Part shown: one piece after another, positions 9,462 to 19,042 of the stretch
Numbering within the stretch: position 1 is the first letter of the stretch
Layout: every line of letters begins with the position of its first letter
Program-made: the position numbers and the translations under genes
NCBI RefSeq assembly: GCF_030053425.1
Contig: NZ_JASGBI010000001.1
Span: forward strand, 1,930,001 to 1,994,000
Source of the DNA: Lysobacter stagni
GTDB lineage: Bacteria > Pseudomonadota > Gammaproteobacteria > Xanthomonadales > Xanthomonadaceae
Reading direction: 5' to 3'
DNA: 64,000 bases
The notes under the pieces: generated by a model
What the model saw: only the letters and a program-made list of their open reading frames with translations
Told to the model about the DNA's origin: nothing
The model's database searches: none

Positions 9462-9989
9462 ATGTCCCGAGTTGCCAAGAAGCCGGTTGCCCTCCCGAAG
9501 GGCGTCGAAATCAATATCCAGGCCGAATCGATCAGCGCCAAGGGCCCGAAGGGCACGCTGTCGATCGCCAAGCCGGCGGGCGTGAACCTCGCCGTCGACA
9601 ACGGCCACGCCACGTTCTCGACCGACAACGTCGAGCTGATCCCGCTGACCGGTACGCTGCGCGCGATCCTGGCCAACATGGTCAAGGGCGTCTCCGAAGG
9701 CTTCGAGCGCAAGCTCGAGCTGGTCGGCGTCGGTTACCGCGCCTCGATGCAGGGCAAGGACCTGAACCTGGCGCTGGGTTTCTCGCACCCCGTGCTGCTG
9801 CAGGCTCCGGCTGGCATCACCATCGCGACCCCGACCCAGACCGAGATCGTGGTCAGCGGCGCCGACAAGCAGCAGGTCGGTGAGTTCGCCGCCAAGATCC
9901 GTGGCGTACGTCCGCCGGAACCCTACAAGGGCAAGGGCGTGAAGTACGCTGGCGAAGTCATCATCCGCAAGGAAGCCAAGAAGGCCTAA
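9462..9989 (+). CDS. rplF: 50S ribosomal protein L6
   Basis: This 175-residue protein begins [18 protein letters not shown] strong AAGGGAGGAA site (9447-9456) overlaps the rpsH stop and fixes the start at 9462; the frame is open upstream but would run over rpsH. L6 stabilises the factor-binding region of the 50S subunit. The [16 protein letters not shown] motif near the C-terminus is the family signature. Confidence 0.98.
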   Translation: MSRVAKKPVALPKGVEINIQAESISAKGPKGTLSIAKPAGVNLAVDNGHATFSTDNVELIPLTGTLRAILANMVKGVSEGFERKLELVGVGYRASMQGKDLNLALGFSHPVLLQAPAGITIATPTQTEIVVSGADKQQVGEFAAKIRGVRPPEPYKGKGVKYAGEVIIRKEAKKA

Positions 9990-10018
9990 TCGGCTCTTCA
10001 GCTTTCGGAGACAAGTAC

Positions 10019-10372
10019 ATGAACAAGAACACCGCCCGCCTGCGTCGCGCCAAGTCCACCCGCGCGCACATCCGCGAACTCGGCGTGCCGCGCCTGACGG
10101 TGCTGCGCACCGGTCAGCATCTGTACGCCCAGGTCTTCACTGCCGACGGCTCCAAGGTCCTGGCTGCCGCCTCGACCGTGCAGGCCGACGTCAAGGATGG
10201 TCTGAAGAACGGCAAGAACGCCGAAGCCGCCGCCAAGGTTGGTCGCTCCATCGCCGAGAAGGCGAAGGCCGCCGGCGTCGAAAAGGTCGCTTTCGACCGT
10301 TCGGGCTACCGCTATCACGGTCGCATCAAGGCTCTGGCCGATGCTGCCCGCGAGGGTGGTCTGCAGTTCTGA
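10019..10372 (+). CDS. rplR: 50S ribosomal protein L18
   Basis: This 117-residue L18 binds 5S rRNA together with L5. The basic N-terminus ([20 protein letters not shown]) and the C-terminal [20 protein letters not shown] segment are diagnostic. TTTCGGAGACA precedes the ATG and supplies a GGAG site. A 164-base hairpin-rich gap follows. Confidence 0.98.
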   Translation: MNKNTARLRRAKSTRAHIRELGVPRLTVLRTGQHLYAQVFTADGSKVLAAASTVQADVKDGLKNGKNAEAAAKVGRSIAEKAKAAGVEKVAFDRSGYRYHGRIKALADAAREGGLQF

Positions 10373-10536
10373 TGCCTTGAAGGCATGGGGACTCGTCCCC
10401 ATGCCCGGGTTTCTCCCCGCCGGCGCGGGTTGTTGCGCCGGGCATCGCCACGGGTTCCCGTGGCCATGATCCATCCGATTCACATCACAACGATAAGCGG
10501 CGAAGCCGCAAATCCCACAACTACCGAGCAATCGAA
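10373..10536 (+). promoter_or_regulatory. Three-hairpin gap between rplR and rpsE
   Basis: No gene is seen. Three perfect stems stand in series. GGCATGGGGA (10382-10391) pairs with TCCCCATGCC (10396-10405) around CTCG. CCGGCGC (10420-10426) pairs with GCGCCGG (10435-10441). CCACGGG (10448-10454) pairs with CCCGTGG (10457-10463). None is followed by a T-run. The gap splits spc genes normally only a few bases apart, so an attenuation, processing or protein-binding role is plausible. Confidence 0.5.
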
Positions 10537-11079
10537 ATGGCAGAAGAACAACGTGCACCGCGGGGTCGTGATCGCGACCGTAACCGCGAAGAGGTCGACG
10601 ACGGCATGATCGAGAAGCTGATCGCGGTCAACCGCGTCAGCAAGACCGTCAAGGGCGGTCGCCAGTTCACCTTCACCGCGCTGACGGTGGTGGGCGACGG
10701 CAACGGCAAGGTCGGCTTCGGTTACGGCAAGGCGCGCGAAGTGCCGGTCGCGATCCAGAAGTCGATGGAGTACGCCCGCAAGTCGATGTCGAACGTCGAC
10801 CTGAACAACGGCACCCTGTGGCACGCCGTCAAGTCGGGCCACGGCGCCGCCCGCGTGTTCATGCAGCCGGCTTCCGAAGGTACCGGCGTCATCGCCGGTG
10901 GCGCGATGCGCGCCGTCCTGGAAGCGGTGGGCGTGAAGAACGTGCTGGCGAAGGCCGTCGGTTCGCGCAATCCCATCAACCTGGTCCGCGCCACCCTGAA
11001 GGGCCTGGCCGACATGCACTCGCCGACCAAGATCGCGGCCAAGCGTGGCAAGAAGGTGGAGGACCTGATCAATGGCTAA
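10537..11079 (+). CDS. rpsE: 30S ribosomal protein S5
   Basis: This 180-residue protein carries the double-stranded RNA-binding N-domain and the signature [21 protein letters not shown]5 helps form the mRNA entry site and proofreading region. The N-terminus [19 protein letters not shown] is a charged extension. No strong ribosome-binding site is visible before ATG 10537 (CGAGCAATCGAA), unusual in this cluster. Its last eight bases overlap rpmD. Confidence 0.97.
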   Translation: MAEEQRAPRGRDRDRNREEVDDGMIEKLIAVNRVSKTVKGGRQFTFTALTVVGDGNGKVGFGYGKAREVPVAIQKSMEYARKSMSNVDLNNGTLWHAVKSGHGAARVFMQPASEGTGVIAGGAMRAVLEAVGVKNVLAKAVGSRNPINLVRATLKGLADMHSPTKIAAKRGKKVEDLING

Positions 11080-11272
11080 GAAGGAAGCTGCGGCTGCCGG
11101 CACCGTGAAGGTGCGCCTGGTCAAGGGTCTGCGTGGCACCCAGTCGCGTCACCGTCTGTCGGTGCGTGCGCTGGGCCTGAACAAGCTCAATGACGTGCGT
11201 GAACTGAAGGACAGCCCGCAGGTGCGTGGCCTGATCAATCAGTTGCACTACCTCGTCCGAGTCGAGGAGTAA
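11072..11272 (+). CDS. rpmD: 50S ribosomal protein L30
   Basis: This 66-residue protein overlaps rpsE by eight bases in another frame. The core [19 protein letters not shown] is typical of L30, preceded here by an Ala-rich start. GGTGGAGG inside rpsE (about 11054-11061) may act as ribosome-binding site. rplO follows after five bases. Confidence 0.96.
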   Translation: MAKKEAAAAGTVKVRLVKGLRGTQSRHRLSVRALGLNKLNDVRELKDSPQVRGLINQLHYLVRVEE

Positions 11273-11277
11273 TCATC

Positions 11278-11715
11278 ATGCGTCTCAACACTCTGCAGCC
11301 CGCCGAGGGCGCCCGCACCGAGCGCACCCGCGTCGGTCGCGGCATTGGTTCGGGCCTGGGCAAGACCGCTGGTCGCGGTCACAAGGGTTCGTTCGCCCGT
11401 TCGGGCAAGGGCAAGATCAAGGCCGGCTTCGAAGGCGGTCAGATGCCGATGCAGCGTCGTCTGCCGAAGATCGGCTTCCGTTCCAAGCTCGCCAGGGACA
11501 CCGCCGAAGTGCTGCTGTACCAGCTGGACAAGCTGCCGGCCGGTGATGTCGACTTCGCGGCCCTGAAGGCTGCCAAGCTGGTGCCGAGCACCGCGAAGCA
11601 GGCCAAGGTCGTCGTCAAGGGCGAAGTGACCAAGAAGTTCGTGCTGAAGGGCGTGGCCGCCACGGCCGGTGCCAAGGCCGCGATCATCGCAGCCGGCGGC
11701 AAGGTCGAGGAGTAA
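11278..11715 (+). CDS. rplO: 50S ribosomal protein L15
   Basis: This 145-residue L15 begins [20 protein letters not shown], followed by the Gly-rich [17 protein letters not shown] arm that threads into 23S rRNA. The [18 protein letters not shown] motif is the family signature. It is placed directly before secY, as in most bacteria. GTCGAGGAG inside the end of rpmD provides the ribosome-binding site. Confidence 0.98.
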   Translation: MRLNTLQPAEGARTERTRVGRGIGSGLGKTAGRGHKGSFARSGKGKIKAGFEGGQMPMQRRLPKIGFRSKLARDTAEVLLYQLDKLPAGDVDFAALKAAKLVPSTAKQAKVVVKGEVTKKFVLKGVAATAGAKAAIIAAGGKVEE

Positions 11716-11722
11716 TCGACGG

Positions 11723-13087
11723 ATGGCGCGCAGCGGTAGCAACGCAGTTGCCGGCCTCGGCGGCGGACTCGGAAAGTTCACCGAGCTCCGCCAGCGCCTG
11801 CTGTTCGTCGTCGGTGCCCTGATCGTCTATCGCATCGGCTGCTACATCCCGGTGCCGGGCGTCAATCCTGAGGCGATGCTGCGGCTGATGGAGACCCAGA
11901 AGGGCACCATCGTGGACATGTTCAACATGTTCTCCGGTGGCGCACTTCATCGCTTCAGCCTGTTCGCGCTGAACGTGATGCCGTACATCTCGGCGTCGAT
12001 CATCGTGCAGTTGCTGGTGCAGATCGTGCCCAGCCTGAAGGCCATCCAGAAGGAAGGCGAGTCGGGCCGGCGCAAGATCAACCAGTGGTCCCGCATGGGT
12101 GCCATCCCGCTGGCCGTGTTCCAGGCCTGGGGTATCGCCACGGCCCTCCAGGCCGGCGGTGCCAGCCAGGGCATCCAGGTGGTGTACAACCCGGGCCCGG
12201 GCTTCATCCTGACCGCGGTGATCGCCCTGACGGCGGGCACCATGTTCCTGATGTGGCTGGGCGAGCAGGTGACGGAGCGCGGCATCGGCAACGGCGTCTC
12301 GCTGATCATCTTCGCGGGTATCGTCGCCGGCCTGCCGGCAGCGGTGCTGGGGATGTTCGAGCAGATCCGCAACGGCGACATGAACGCGCTGAAGGCGATT
12401 GCCGTCGTGGCCATCGTCCTTGGCTTCACGTACCTGGTGGTCTTCGTCGAGCGAGGGCAGCGCCGGATCACGGTGAACTACGCCCGAAAGCAGGGCGGCC
12501 GCAGCGGGTTCATGAACCAGTCGTCGTTCCTGCCGCTGAAGCTCAACATGGCGGGCGTGATCCCGGCCATCTTCGCCTCGAGCATCGTGATGTTCCCGGC
12601 GACGGCAGCGAACTGGTTCAGCCAGGGCAACACGGGGTCGTTCCTCCACCGCGTCAGCCAGTGGCTGAACCCGGGCGAGCCGCTCCACATGATCCTGTAC
12701 GCGGGTCTGATCATCGGTTTTGCGTTCTTCTACACCGCTCTGGTGTTCAATTCGCAGGAAACCGCCGACAACCTGAAGAAGTCGGGTGCGCTGATTCCGG
12801 GTATTCGCCCGGGCAAGGCCACCGCCGACTATATCGACGGCGTGCTGACTCGCCTGACGGCGGCCGGCGCGGTCTACCTGGTCCTGGTGTGCCTCCTCCC
12901 GGAGGTCATGCGCACCGAGCTGGGCACCTCGTTCTACTTCGGCGGCACCTCGCTGCTGATCGTGGTCGTGGTGATCATGGATTTCATCGCCCAGATCCAG
13001 GCTCATCTGATGTCCCATCAGTACGAGAGCCTGCTGAAGAAGGCGAACTTGAAGGGCGGCTCGCGCGGCGGTCTCGCGCGCGGGTGA
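11723..13087 (+). CDS. secY: Preprotein translocase subunit SecY
   Basis: This 454-residue inner-membrane protein forms the ten-helix channel that exports unfolded proteins with SecE and SecG. I start at ATG 11723 ([15 protein letters not shown]), after the rplO stop; the frame is open further upstream inside rplO. Signature segments include YIPVPGVNP in the first periplasmic loop, the plug-helix region [22 protein letters not shown] and the basic cytoplasmic loop [24 protein letters not shown] site overlaps the end of rplO. Confidence 0.97.
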   Translation: MARSGSNAVAGLGGGLGKFTELRQRLLFVVGALIVYRIGCYIPVPGVNPEAMLRLMETQKGTIVDMFNMFSGGALHRFSLFALNVMPYISASIIVQLLVQIVPSLKAIQKEGESGRRKINQWSRMGAIPLAVFQAWGIATALQAGGASQGIQVVYNPGPGFILTAVIALTAGTMFLMWLGEQVTERGIGNGVSLIIFAGIVAGLPAAVLGMFEQIRNGDMNALKAIAVVAIVLGFTYLVVFVERGQRRITVNYARKQGGRSGFMNQSSFLPLKLNMAGVIPAIFASSIVMFPATAANWFSQGNTGSFLHRVSQWLNPGEPLHMILYAGLIIGFAFFYTALVFNSQETADNLKKSGALIPGIRPGKATADYIDGVLTRLTAAGAVYLVLVCLLPEVMRTELGTSFYFGGTSLLIVVVVIMDFIAQIQAHLMSHQYESLLKKANLKGGSRGGLARG

Positions 13088-13322
13088 ACCCGGACCATTC
13101 CGCGCGCCAGAGTAGCGCGCGGGGTCGGGCAGGGCGGTTCGCCGCGTTGTCCGACCAGTCCGGATTCGTCGCCGGAGCATGGGCACACTCCCCATGCCGG
13201 GCACTGCCGCGTCCTCCCGGAGGCGGCAGGGCTTCCTATTAACCCGAGACCTAGATATAATTTCCAGTTCACTCCGCCGGGATTAATCCGTCCTGGCCGC
13301 CAAATCAGTTGGAGATCGCGTT
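13088..13322 (+). promoter_or_regulatory. Hairpin-rich gap between secY and rpsM; rpmJ absent
   Basis: E. coli carries rpmJ at this position, but no L36-like frame is present here on either strand. The gap holds CCGCGCGC (13100-13107) pairing with GCGCGCGG (13115-13122), and CTGCCGC (13204-13210) pairing with GCGGCAG (13223-13229) with inner pairing in the loop. These could terminate or attenuate spc transcription before the alpha operon restarts. Confidence 0.5.
13233..13261 (+). promoter_or_regulatory. Candidate promoter of the alpha operon
   Basis: A perfect TATAAT (13256-13261) lies 17 bases after a weak -35 match TTCCTA (13233-13238), about 60 bases upstream of rpsM. It directly follows the post-secY hairpins, which is where an independent alpha-operon promoter would be expected. 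Confidence 0.6.
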
Positions 13323-13679
13323 ATGGCGCGTATTGCGGGCGTCAATCTGCCTGCCCAGAAGCACGTCTGGGTTGGGTTGCAAAGCATTTACGGCATCGGC
13401 CGTACCCGTTCGAAGAAGGTCTGTGATGCCGCTGGCGTCACTTCGACCACCAAGATCCGTGACCTGTCCGAGCCCGAAGTCGAGCGCCTGCGCGCCGAAG
13501 TCGGCAAGTACGTGGTCGAGGGTGACCTGCGCCGCGAGATCGGCATTGCCATCAAGCGTCTGATGGACCTGGGCTGCTACCGCGGCCTGCGTCATCGTCG
13601 CGGTCTCCCGCTGCGTGGCCAGCGTACCCGGACCAATGCACGTACCCGCAAGGGTCCGCGCAAGGCCATCAAGAAGTAA
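13323..13679 (+). CDS. rpsM: 30S ribosomal protein S13
   Basis: This 118-residue S13 begins [20 protein letters not shown] and ends with the basic tail [18 protein letters not shown] that contacts P-site tRNA. Its helix-two-turn-helix region ([17 protein letters not shown]) is intact. TTGGAGAT supplies the ribosome-binding site. It is the first gene of the alpha operon. Confidence 0.98.
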   Translation: MARIAGVNLPAQKHVWVGLQSIYGIGRTRSKKVCDAAGVTSTTKIRDLSEPEVERLRAEVGKYVVEGDLRREIGIAIKRLMDLGCYRGLRHRRGLPLRGQRTRTNARTRKGPRKAIKK

Positions 13680-13690
13680 GGACTTAGACC

Positions 13691-14083
13691 ATGGCTAAGC
13701 CGGCTGCTGCCAAGACCAAGAAGAAGATCAAGCGAGTCGTCACCGACGGCATCGCCCACGTCCACGCTTCTTTCAACAACACCATCGTCACGATCACCGA
13801 CCGCCAGGGCAATGCGCTGTCGTGGGCGACCTCGGGCGGCGCGGGTTTCCGCGGCTCGCGCAAGTCGACCCCGTTCGCCGCGCAGGTCGCCGCCGAAAAG
13901 GCCGGCCGTGCTGCGCTGGATTACGGCGTGAAGTCGCTGGAAGTCCGCATCAAGGGCCCGGGTCCGGGTCGTGAGTCCGCCGTTCGTTCGCTGAACAACG
14001 TCGGTTACAAGATCATCAACATCATCGACGTGACGCCGATCCCCCATAACGGGTGCCGTCCGCCGAAGAAGCGCCGCGTCTGA
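13691..14083 (+). CDS. rpsK: 30S ribosomal protein S11
   Basis: This 130-residue S11 lies on the 30S platform next to the mRNA exit. The motif [19 protein letters not shown] and the C-terminal signature [18 protein letters not shown] are diagnostic. AAGGA overlapping the rpsM stop precedes its ATG. rpsD follows after 14 bases. Confidence 0.98.
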   Translation: MAKPAAAKTKKKIKRVVTDGIAHVHASFNNTIVTITDRQGNALSWATSGGAGFRGSRKSTPFAAQVAAEKAGRAALDYGVKSLEVRIKGPGPGRESAVRSLNNVGYKIINIIDVTPIPHNGCRPPKKRRV

Positions 14084-14097
14084 GGAGCTGAAAGAAC

Positions 14098-14727
14098 ATG
14101 GCTCGTTATATTGGTCCCACCTGTAAGCTCGCTCGTCGCGAAGGCGCCGACCTTGGCCTGAAGTCCTCGGCTCGCGCCCTCGACTCCAAGTGCAAGCTCG
14201 AGCAGAAGCCCGGTCAGCATGGCCCGACCGCCCGCAAGGGCAAGCTGTCGGACTACGCCACCCAGCTGCGCGAGAAGCAGAAGGTCAAGCGTATCTACGG
14301 TCTGCTGGAGCGTCAGTTCCGCAACTACTACAAGAAGGCCTCGAACAAGAAGGGCAACACGGGTGAGAACCTGCTGCAGCTCCTCGAGACCCGTCTGGAC
14401 AACGTCGTCTACCGCATGGGTTTTGCGGTGACCCGTCCGGCCGCCCGCCAGCTGGTCTCGCACCGCGGCGTCACGGTCAACGGCAAGTCCGTCAACCTTC
14501 CGTCGTACCAGGTCAAGGCCGGCGACGCGATCGCCCTGGGCGAGCGCGCCCAGAAGCAGCTTCGCGTGCAGGAATCCCTGACCGTGTCGCAGCAGATGGA
14601 CCTCTCGCCGTCGTGGGTCGAGGTTGACAGCAAGAAGTTCGCTGGCGTGTTCAAGGCTGTTCCGGATCGTGCCGACCTGCCGGCCGACATCAACGAAGCG
14701 CTGATCGTCGAGCTGTACTCGAAGTAA
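14098..14727 (+). CDS. rpsD: 30S ribosomal protein S4
   Basis: This 209-residue S4 initiates 30S assembly and, in E. coli, represses the alpha operon by binding its leader. The S4 RNA-binding domain is visible around residues 97-160 ([20 protein letters not shown], then [16 protein letters not shown]). A TGAGGAGC site precedes ATG 14098. No zinc-binding cysteine cluster is seen. Confidence 0.98.
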   Translation: MARYIGPTCKLARREGADLGLKSSARALDSKCKLEQKPGQHGPTARKGKLSDYATQLREKQKVKRIYGLLERQFRNYYKKASNKKGNTGENLLQLLETRLDNVVYRMGFAVTRPAARQLVSHRGVTVNGKSVNLPSYQVKAGDAIALGERAQKQLRVQESLTVSQQMDLSPSWVEVDSKKFAGVFKAVPDRADLPADINEALIVELYSK

Positions 14728-14746
14728 TCCCAGGAGACGCCAACAC

Positions 14747-15745
14747 ATGACGGTTACCGCAAACCAGGTGCTGCGCCCGCGCGGCCCCCAGATCGAGCGC
14801 CTTACGGGCAACCGTGCCAAGGTCGTCATCGAGCCGCTGGAGCGTGGCTATGGCCATACGCTCGGCAATGCGCTGCGCCGCGTGCTGCTGTCGTCGATCC
14901 CGGGCTTCGCAATCACGGAAGTCGAGATCGATGGCGTGCTGCACGAGTACACCACGGTCGAAGGCCTGCAGGAGGATGTCCTCGAGGTTCTCCTGAACCT
15001 CAAGGACGTCGCCATCCGCATGCACACCGGCGAGTCGGCGACGCTGTCGCTGGCCAAGCAGGGCCCCGGCATTGTAACGGCCGGTGATATCAAGACCGAC
15101 CACAACGTCGAGATCCTCAACACGGACCATGTGATCGCGCACCTGACCAAGGACACCGCGCTCAACATGCGTCTGAAGATCGAGCGTGGCTTCGGCTATC
15201 AGCCGGCCGCCGCGCGTCGTCGTCCGGATGAAGAGACCCGCGCCATCGGTCGCCTGATGCTGGACGCCAGCTTCTCGCCGGTCCGCCGCGTCGCGTATGC
15301 CGTGGAAGCGGCCCGCGTGGAGCAGCGCACCGACCTGGACAAGCTGGTCCTGGACATCGAGACCAACGGCACGATCGACGCCGAGGAAGCCGTCCGCACC
15401 GCGGCCGACATCCTGACCGACCAGCTGTCGGTGTTCGGCGACTTCACCCACCGCGACCGCGGTGCGTCGAAGCCGGCCACCAGCGGCATCGACCCGATCC
15501 TGCTGCGCCCGATCGACGATCTCGAACTGACGGTTCGTTCGGCCAACTGCCTCAAGGCCGAGAGCATCTACTACGTCGGCGATCTGATCCAGAAGACCGA
15601 AGTCGAACTGCTCAAGACGCCGAACCTCGGCAAGAAGTCGCTCACGGAAATCAAGGAAGTGCTCGCCCAGCGCGGTCTCTCCCTTGGCATGAAGCTCGAG
15701 AACTGGCCGCCGGCAGGCATCGCCTCCCACGGCATGATGGGGTAA
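14747..15745 (+). CDS. rpoA: RNA polymerase subunit alpha
   Basis: This 332-residue protein has an N-terminal dimerisation domain ([20 protein letters not shown]) and a C-terminal DNA- and activator-binding domain (the [17 protein letters not shown] and [20 protein letters not shown] segments). It nucleates core polymerase assembly and binds UP elements and regulators. CAGGAGAC precedes the ATG. Confidence 0.98.
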   Translation: MTVTANQVLRPRGPQIERLTGNRAKVVIEPLERGYGHTLGNALRRVLLSSIPGFAITEVEIDGVLHEYTTVEGLQEDVLEVLLNLKDVAIRMHTGESATLSLAKQGPGIVTAGDIKTDHNVEILNTDHVIAHLTKDTALNMRLKIERGFGYQPAAARRRPDEETRAIGRLMLDASFSPVRRVAYAVEAARVEQRTDLDKLVLDIETNGTIDAEEAVRTAADILTDQLSVFGDFTHRDRGASKPATSGIDPILLRPIDDLELTVRSANCLKAESIYYVGDLIQKTEVELLKTPNLGKKSLTEIKEVLAQRGLSLGMKLENWPPAGIASHGMMG

Positions 15746-16026
15746 GCATCGGCGCTTGCGCGGCACTGCCGCACGCCGATGCGAACGCCCGGGCAGGAGG
15801 CCCGGGCCGGGCTCTCCGGAGCCGACCTCGTACCGCCACGGACGGCAGTTGCAACGCTTCAGGTGCCGCGCTTCTGAATTGAAGCGCGGCATTTCCGCCG
15901 ACGGGGTCAAGCCCCGCGGCATGCCGGCAACGGAACGCCGGTTCGGACCATCCGCAGTCCATTGTTTCAGCGCCTGGATGGCGACAACGAAGTCCAACGT
16001 TTCAACATTCATCAGGAATCCAAGTC
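15746..16026 (+). promoter_or_regulatory. Four-hairpin gap between rpoA and rplQ
   Basis: No gene is seen. GCATCGGCG (15746-15754) pairs with CGCCGATGC (15774-15782). GCCCGGGC (15787-15794) pairs with GCCCGGGC (15800-15807). GGCTC-TCCG-GAGCC spans 15810-15823. TGCCGCGCTTC (15864-15874) pairs with GAAGCGCGGCA (15881-15891) and is followed by TTT. In E. coli rpoA and rplQ are only tens of bases apart. These stems may lower read-through into rplQ or protect the transcript. Confidence 0.5.
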
Positions 16027-16398
16027 ATGCGCCACCAGAAAGCCGGCCGTAAGTTCAGCCGTACCAGTGCCCATCGCGATGCCATGTTCACCAACATGGC
16101 GGCCTCGCTGATCAAGCACGGCCTCATCCGTACCACGCTGCCGAAGGCGAAGGAGCTGCGTCGCGTTGCCGAGCCGCTCATCACGCTCGCCAAGGTCGAC
16201 GGCGTTGCCAACCGCCGCCTCGCTTTCTCGCGCCTGCGCGACAAGGAAGCCGTGGGCACGCTGTTCACGACGCTCGGTCCGCGTTACCAGGCCCGTCCGG
16301 GTGGTTACGTGCGCATCCTTAAGTGCGGTTTCCGCGCTGGCGATAACGCACCGATGGCCTACGTCGAGCTGGTCGACCGTCCGGAAGCGGCTGAGTAA
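16027..16398 (+). CDS. rplQ: 50S ribosomal protein L17
   Basis: This 123-residue L17 begins [20 protein letters not shown], diagnostic for the family, and contains the [18 protein letters not shown] segment. It lies at the base of the 50S subunit near the exit tunnel. CAGGAATCC supplies the ribosome-binding site. It is the last gene of the ribosomal block. Confidence 0.98.
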   Translation: MRHQKAGRKFSRTSAHRDAMFTNMAASLIKHGLIRTTLPKAKELRRVAEPLITLAKVDGVANRRLAFSRLRDKEAVGTLFTTLGPRYQARPGGYVRILKCGFRAGDNAPMAYVELVDRPEAAE

Positions 16399-16447
16399 TT
16401 CCGCGATCAGGCGCGACGGCCCGCCGTCGTGTCCCGGATCCAAACAG

Positions 16448-16477
16448 AAGCCCCGGCATCGCCGGGGCTTTTGCTTT
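16448..16477 (+). terminator. Intrinsic terminator after rplQ
   Basis: AAGCCCCGGC (16448-16457) pairs perfectly with GCCGGGGCTT (16461-16470) around ATC and runs into TTGCTTT. This is a textbook rho-independent terminator that closes the ribosomal protein block. Confidence 0.9.
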
Positions 16478-16580
16478 GTCGGGTCGAAGCGTTCGGTGTG
16501 CGACGAACGGTGCACTGCCCGCGGGGAGCGGAATGCGGCGCCGGTGCAGACCGGCGTGAAGGCCGTTAAGCTTGCCGCCC

Positions 16581-17084
16581 ATGACGACCATCCTCACGCG
16601 CGCTTCGTTCCGCCTGCAGTTCTTCCTTGGCTTCCTGGCGTGTGCAGGATTGCTCGCGTACGCGATCTACCTGCAACTGCACGACGGTCTGGAGCCGTGC
16701 AATCTGTGCATCTTCCAGCGCGTCGCGTTCGCGGCGCTGGGCCTGGTCTTCCTCTTGGGCGCGTTGCACGGGCCGAAGCGTCCGGGCGGACGGCGCGCGT
16801 ACGGTGCCGTGGCGCTGATTGCCTCGCTCGCCGGCATCAGCGTTGCCGGCCGTCACGTCTGGGTGCAGATGCAGCCGCCCGGCATGACCTCCTGCGGCGC
16901 GCCGCTCTCGTTCATGCGCGAGACGATGGGCACCTGGGACGTCGTGCGCAAGGTGATGACCGCCACCGGCAACTGCGGCGACGTGGACTGGACCTTCCTT
17001 GGCCTGTCCATGCCGGCCTGGAGCCTGGTCTGGTTCGTCCTGCTGGCGATCTGGGCCGGTTACGCGGCCTTCCGCCGCCGCTAA
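16581..17084 (+). CDS. dsbB: Disulfide bond formation protein DsbB
   Basis: This 167-residue inner-membrane protein reoxidises DsbA and passes electrons to quinones. The two essential periplasmic cysteine pairs are visible: CNLC at residues 40-43 and the pair Cys105/Cys132. Four hydrophobic helices lie at about 12-32, 46-63, 73-90 and 147-163. I use ATG 16581; an in-frame TTG lies three codons upstream. It stands alone between two unrelated transcription units. Confidence 0.93.
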   Translation: MTTILTRASFRLQFFLGFLACAGLLAYAIYLQLHDGLEPCNLCIFQRVAFAALGLVFLLGALHGPKRPGGRRAYGAVALIASLAGISVAGRHVWVQMQPPGMTSCGAPLSFMRETMGTWDVVRKVMTATGNCGDVDWTFLGLSMPAWSLVWFVLLAIWAGYAAFRRR

Positions 17085-17147
17085 GTGCGTTTGCACCGGT
17101 ATCCCGGACCCGACCCAGGCGGCCCGGCTCGGTTGCCGCTGTAACGG

Positions 17148-17176
17148 TTGCAGCGTGCCGAGCGAGCGCCCATAGT
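17148..17176 (+). promoter_or_regulatory. Candidate promoter of the DAHP synthase gene
   Basis: TTGCAG (17148-17153) and CATAGT (17171-17176) are separated by 17 bases, 27 bases upstream of the gene start. Each box is an imperfect consensus match. Confidence 0.4.
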
Positions 17177-17202
17177 GGTTCGCCGCATCGCAGCATCGTG
17201 TC

Positions 17203-18591
<1,389 letters not shown>

Positions 18592-18607
18592 CGCGTGTTG
18601 TCGCAAC

Positions 18608-18633
18608 AAGGCCCGCTCAGGCGGGCCTTTTTC
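18608..18633 (+). terminator. Intrinsic terminator after DAHP synthase
   Basis: AAGGCCCGC (18608-18616) pairs with GCGGGCCTT (18621-18629) around TCAG and is followed by TTT. The stop codon of the convergent reverse-strand gene sits in the loop (18617-18619), so the right arm is also coding sequence on the other strand. Confidence 0.85.
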
Positions 18634-19042
18634 GTTTCAGGAAGCGCCACGCCGTGGCGGTCAGGGCCAGCACCAACGTGCCCACCACCAGCGCCGCCGT
18701 GGCCAGGGTCAGTGCGATCCACGCATCGCCGCGGCCATTGCCGAACACGAGGTGGAGATTGCCGGCCAGCAGGATCGAGGCGGGCAGCCAGGCGAGTGCC
18801 GCTGCAAGCGCGCACCACGACACCGCGCGCGTCCACGATTTCCTTCGGGTCAGTACGACCGCTGCGCCGGCCATCGCGCACAGGGCGACGGCGGCCAGCG
18901 CGTTGCCTGCGGGCAGGCCGCCCGGGAATTCGAACTCAAGCGACGAGCCGCCCAGGATCAGCCCGGCAATCGAGGCGGCCGCGGCCGCCAGCAGTCCACT
19001 GGAGTGCAGCCCGCGCCGGGACGCGAGCTGACGGGCCGACAT
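18617..19042 (-). CDS. Small four-helix membrane protein, function unknown
   Basis: This 141-residue protein starts at 19042 (MSARQLASRRGLHSSG). Four hydrophobic segments are visible at about residues 17-33, 45-66, 75-97 and 107-131, ending in a basic KRKRPA tail on the inferred cytoplasmic side. Its start codon overlaps the stop of the upstream amidase gene by one base (TGATG), so it is probably translationally coupled. The frame is open far upstream, but that part runs against the amidase gene. I recognise no family. Confidence 0.7.
   Translation of the reverse strand: MSARQLASRRGLHSSGLLAAAAASIAGLILGGSSLEFEFPGGLPAGNALAAVALCAMAGAAVVLTRRKSWTRAVSWCALAAALAWLPASILLAGNLHLVFGNGRGDAWIALTLATAALVVGTLVLALTATAWRFLKRKRPA

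Noticed and set aside
11669..11722. Upstream extension of secY from 11669
   Set aside because: It would overlap the end of rplO and adds an Arg/Ser-rich stretch absent from SecY; ATG 11723 fits the family start.
13088..13322. Possible hidden rpmJ between secY and rpsM
   Set aside because: No frame encodes the short basic, Cys-containing L36 sequence on either strand.
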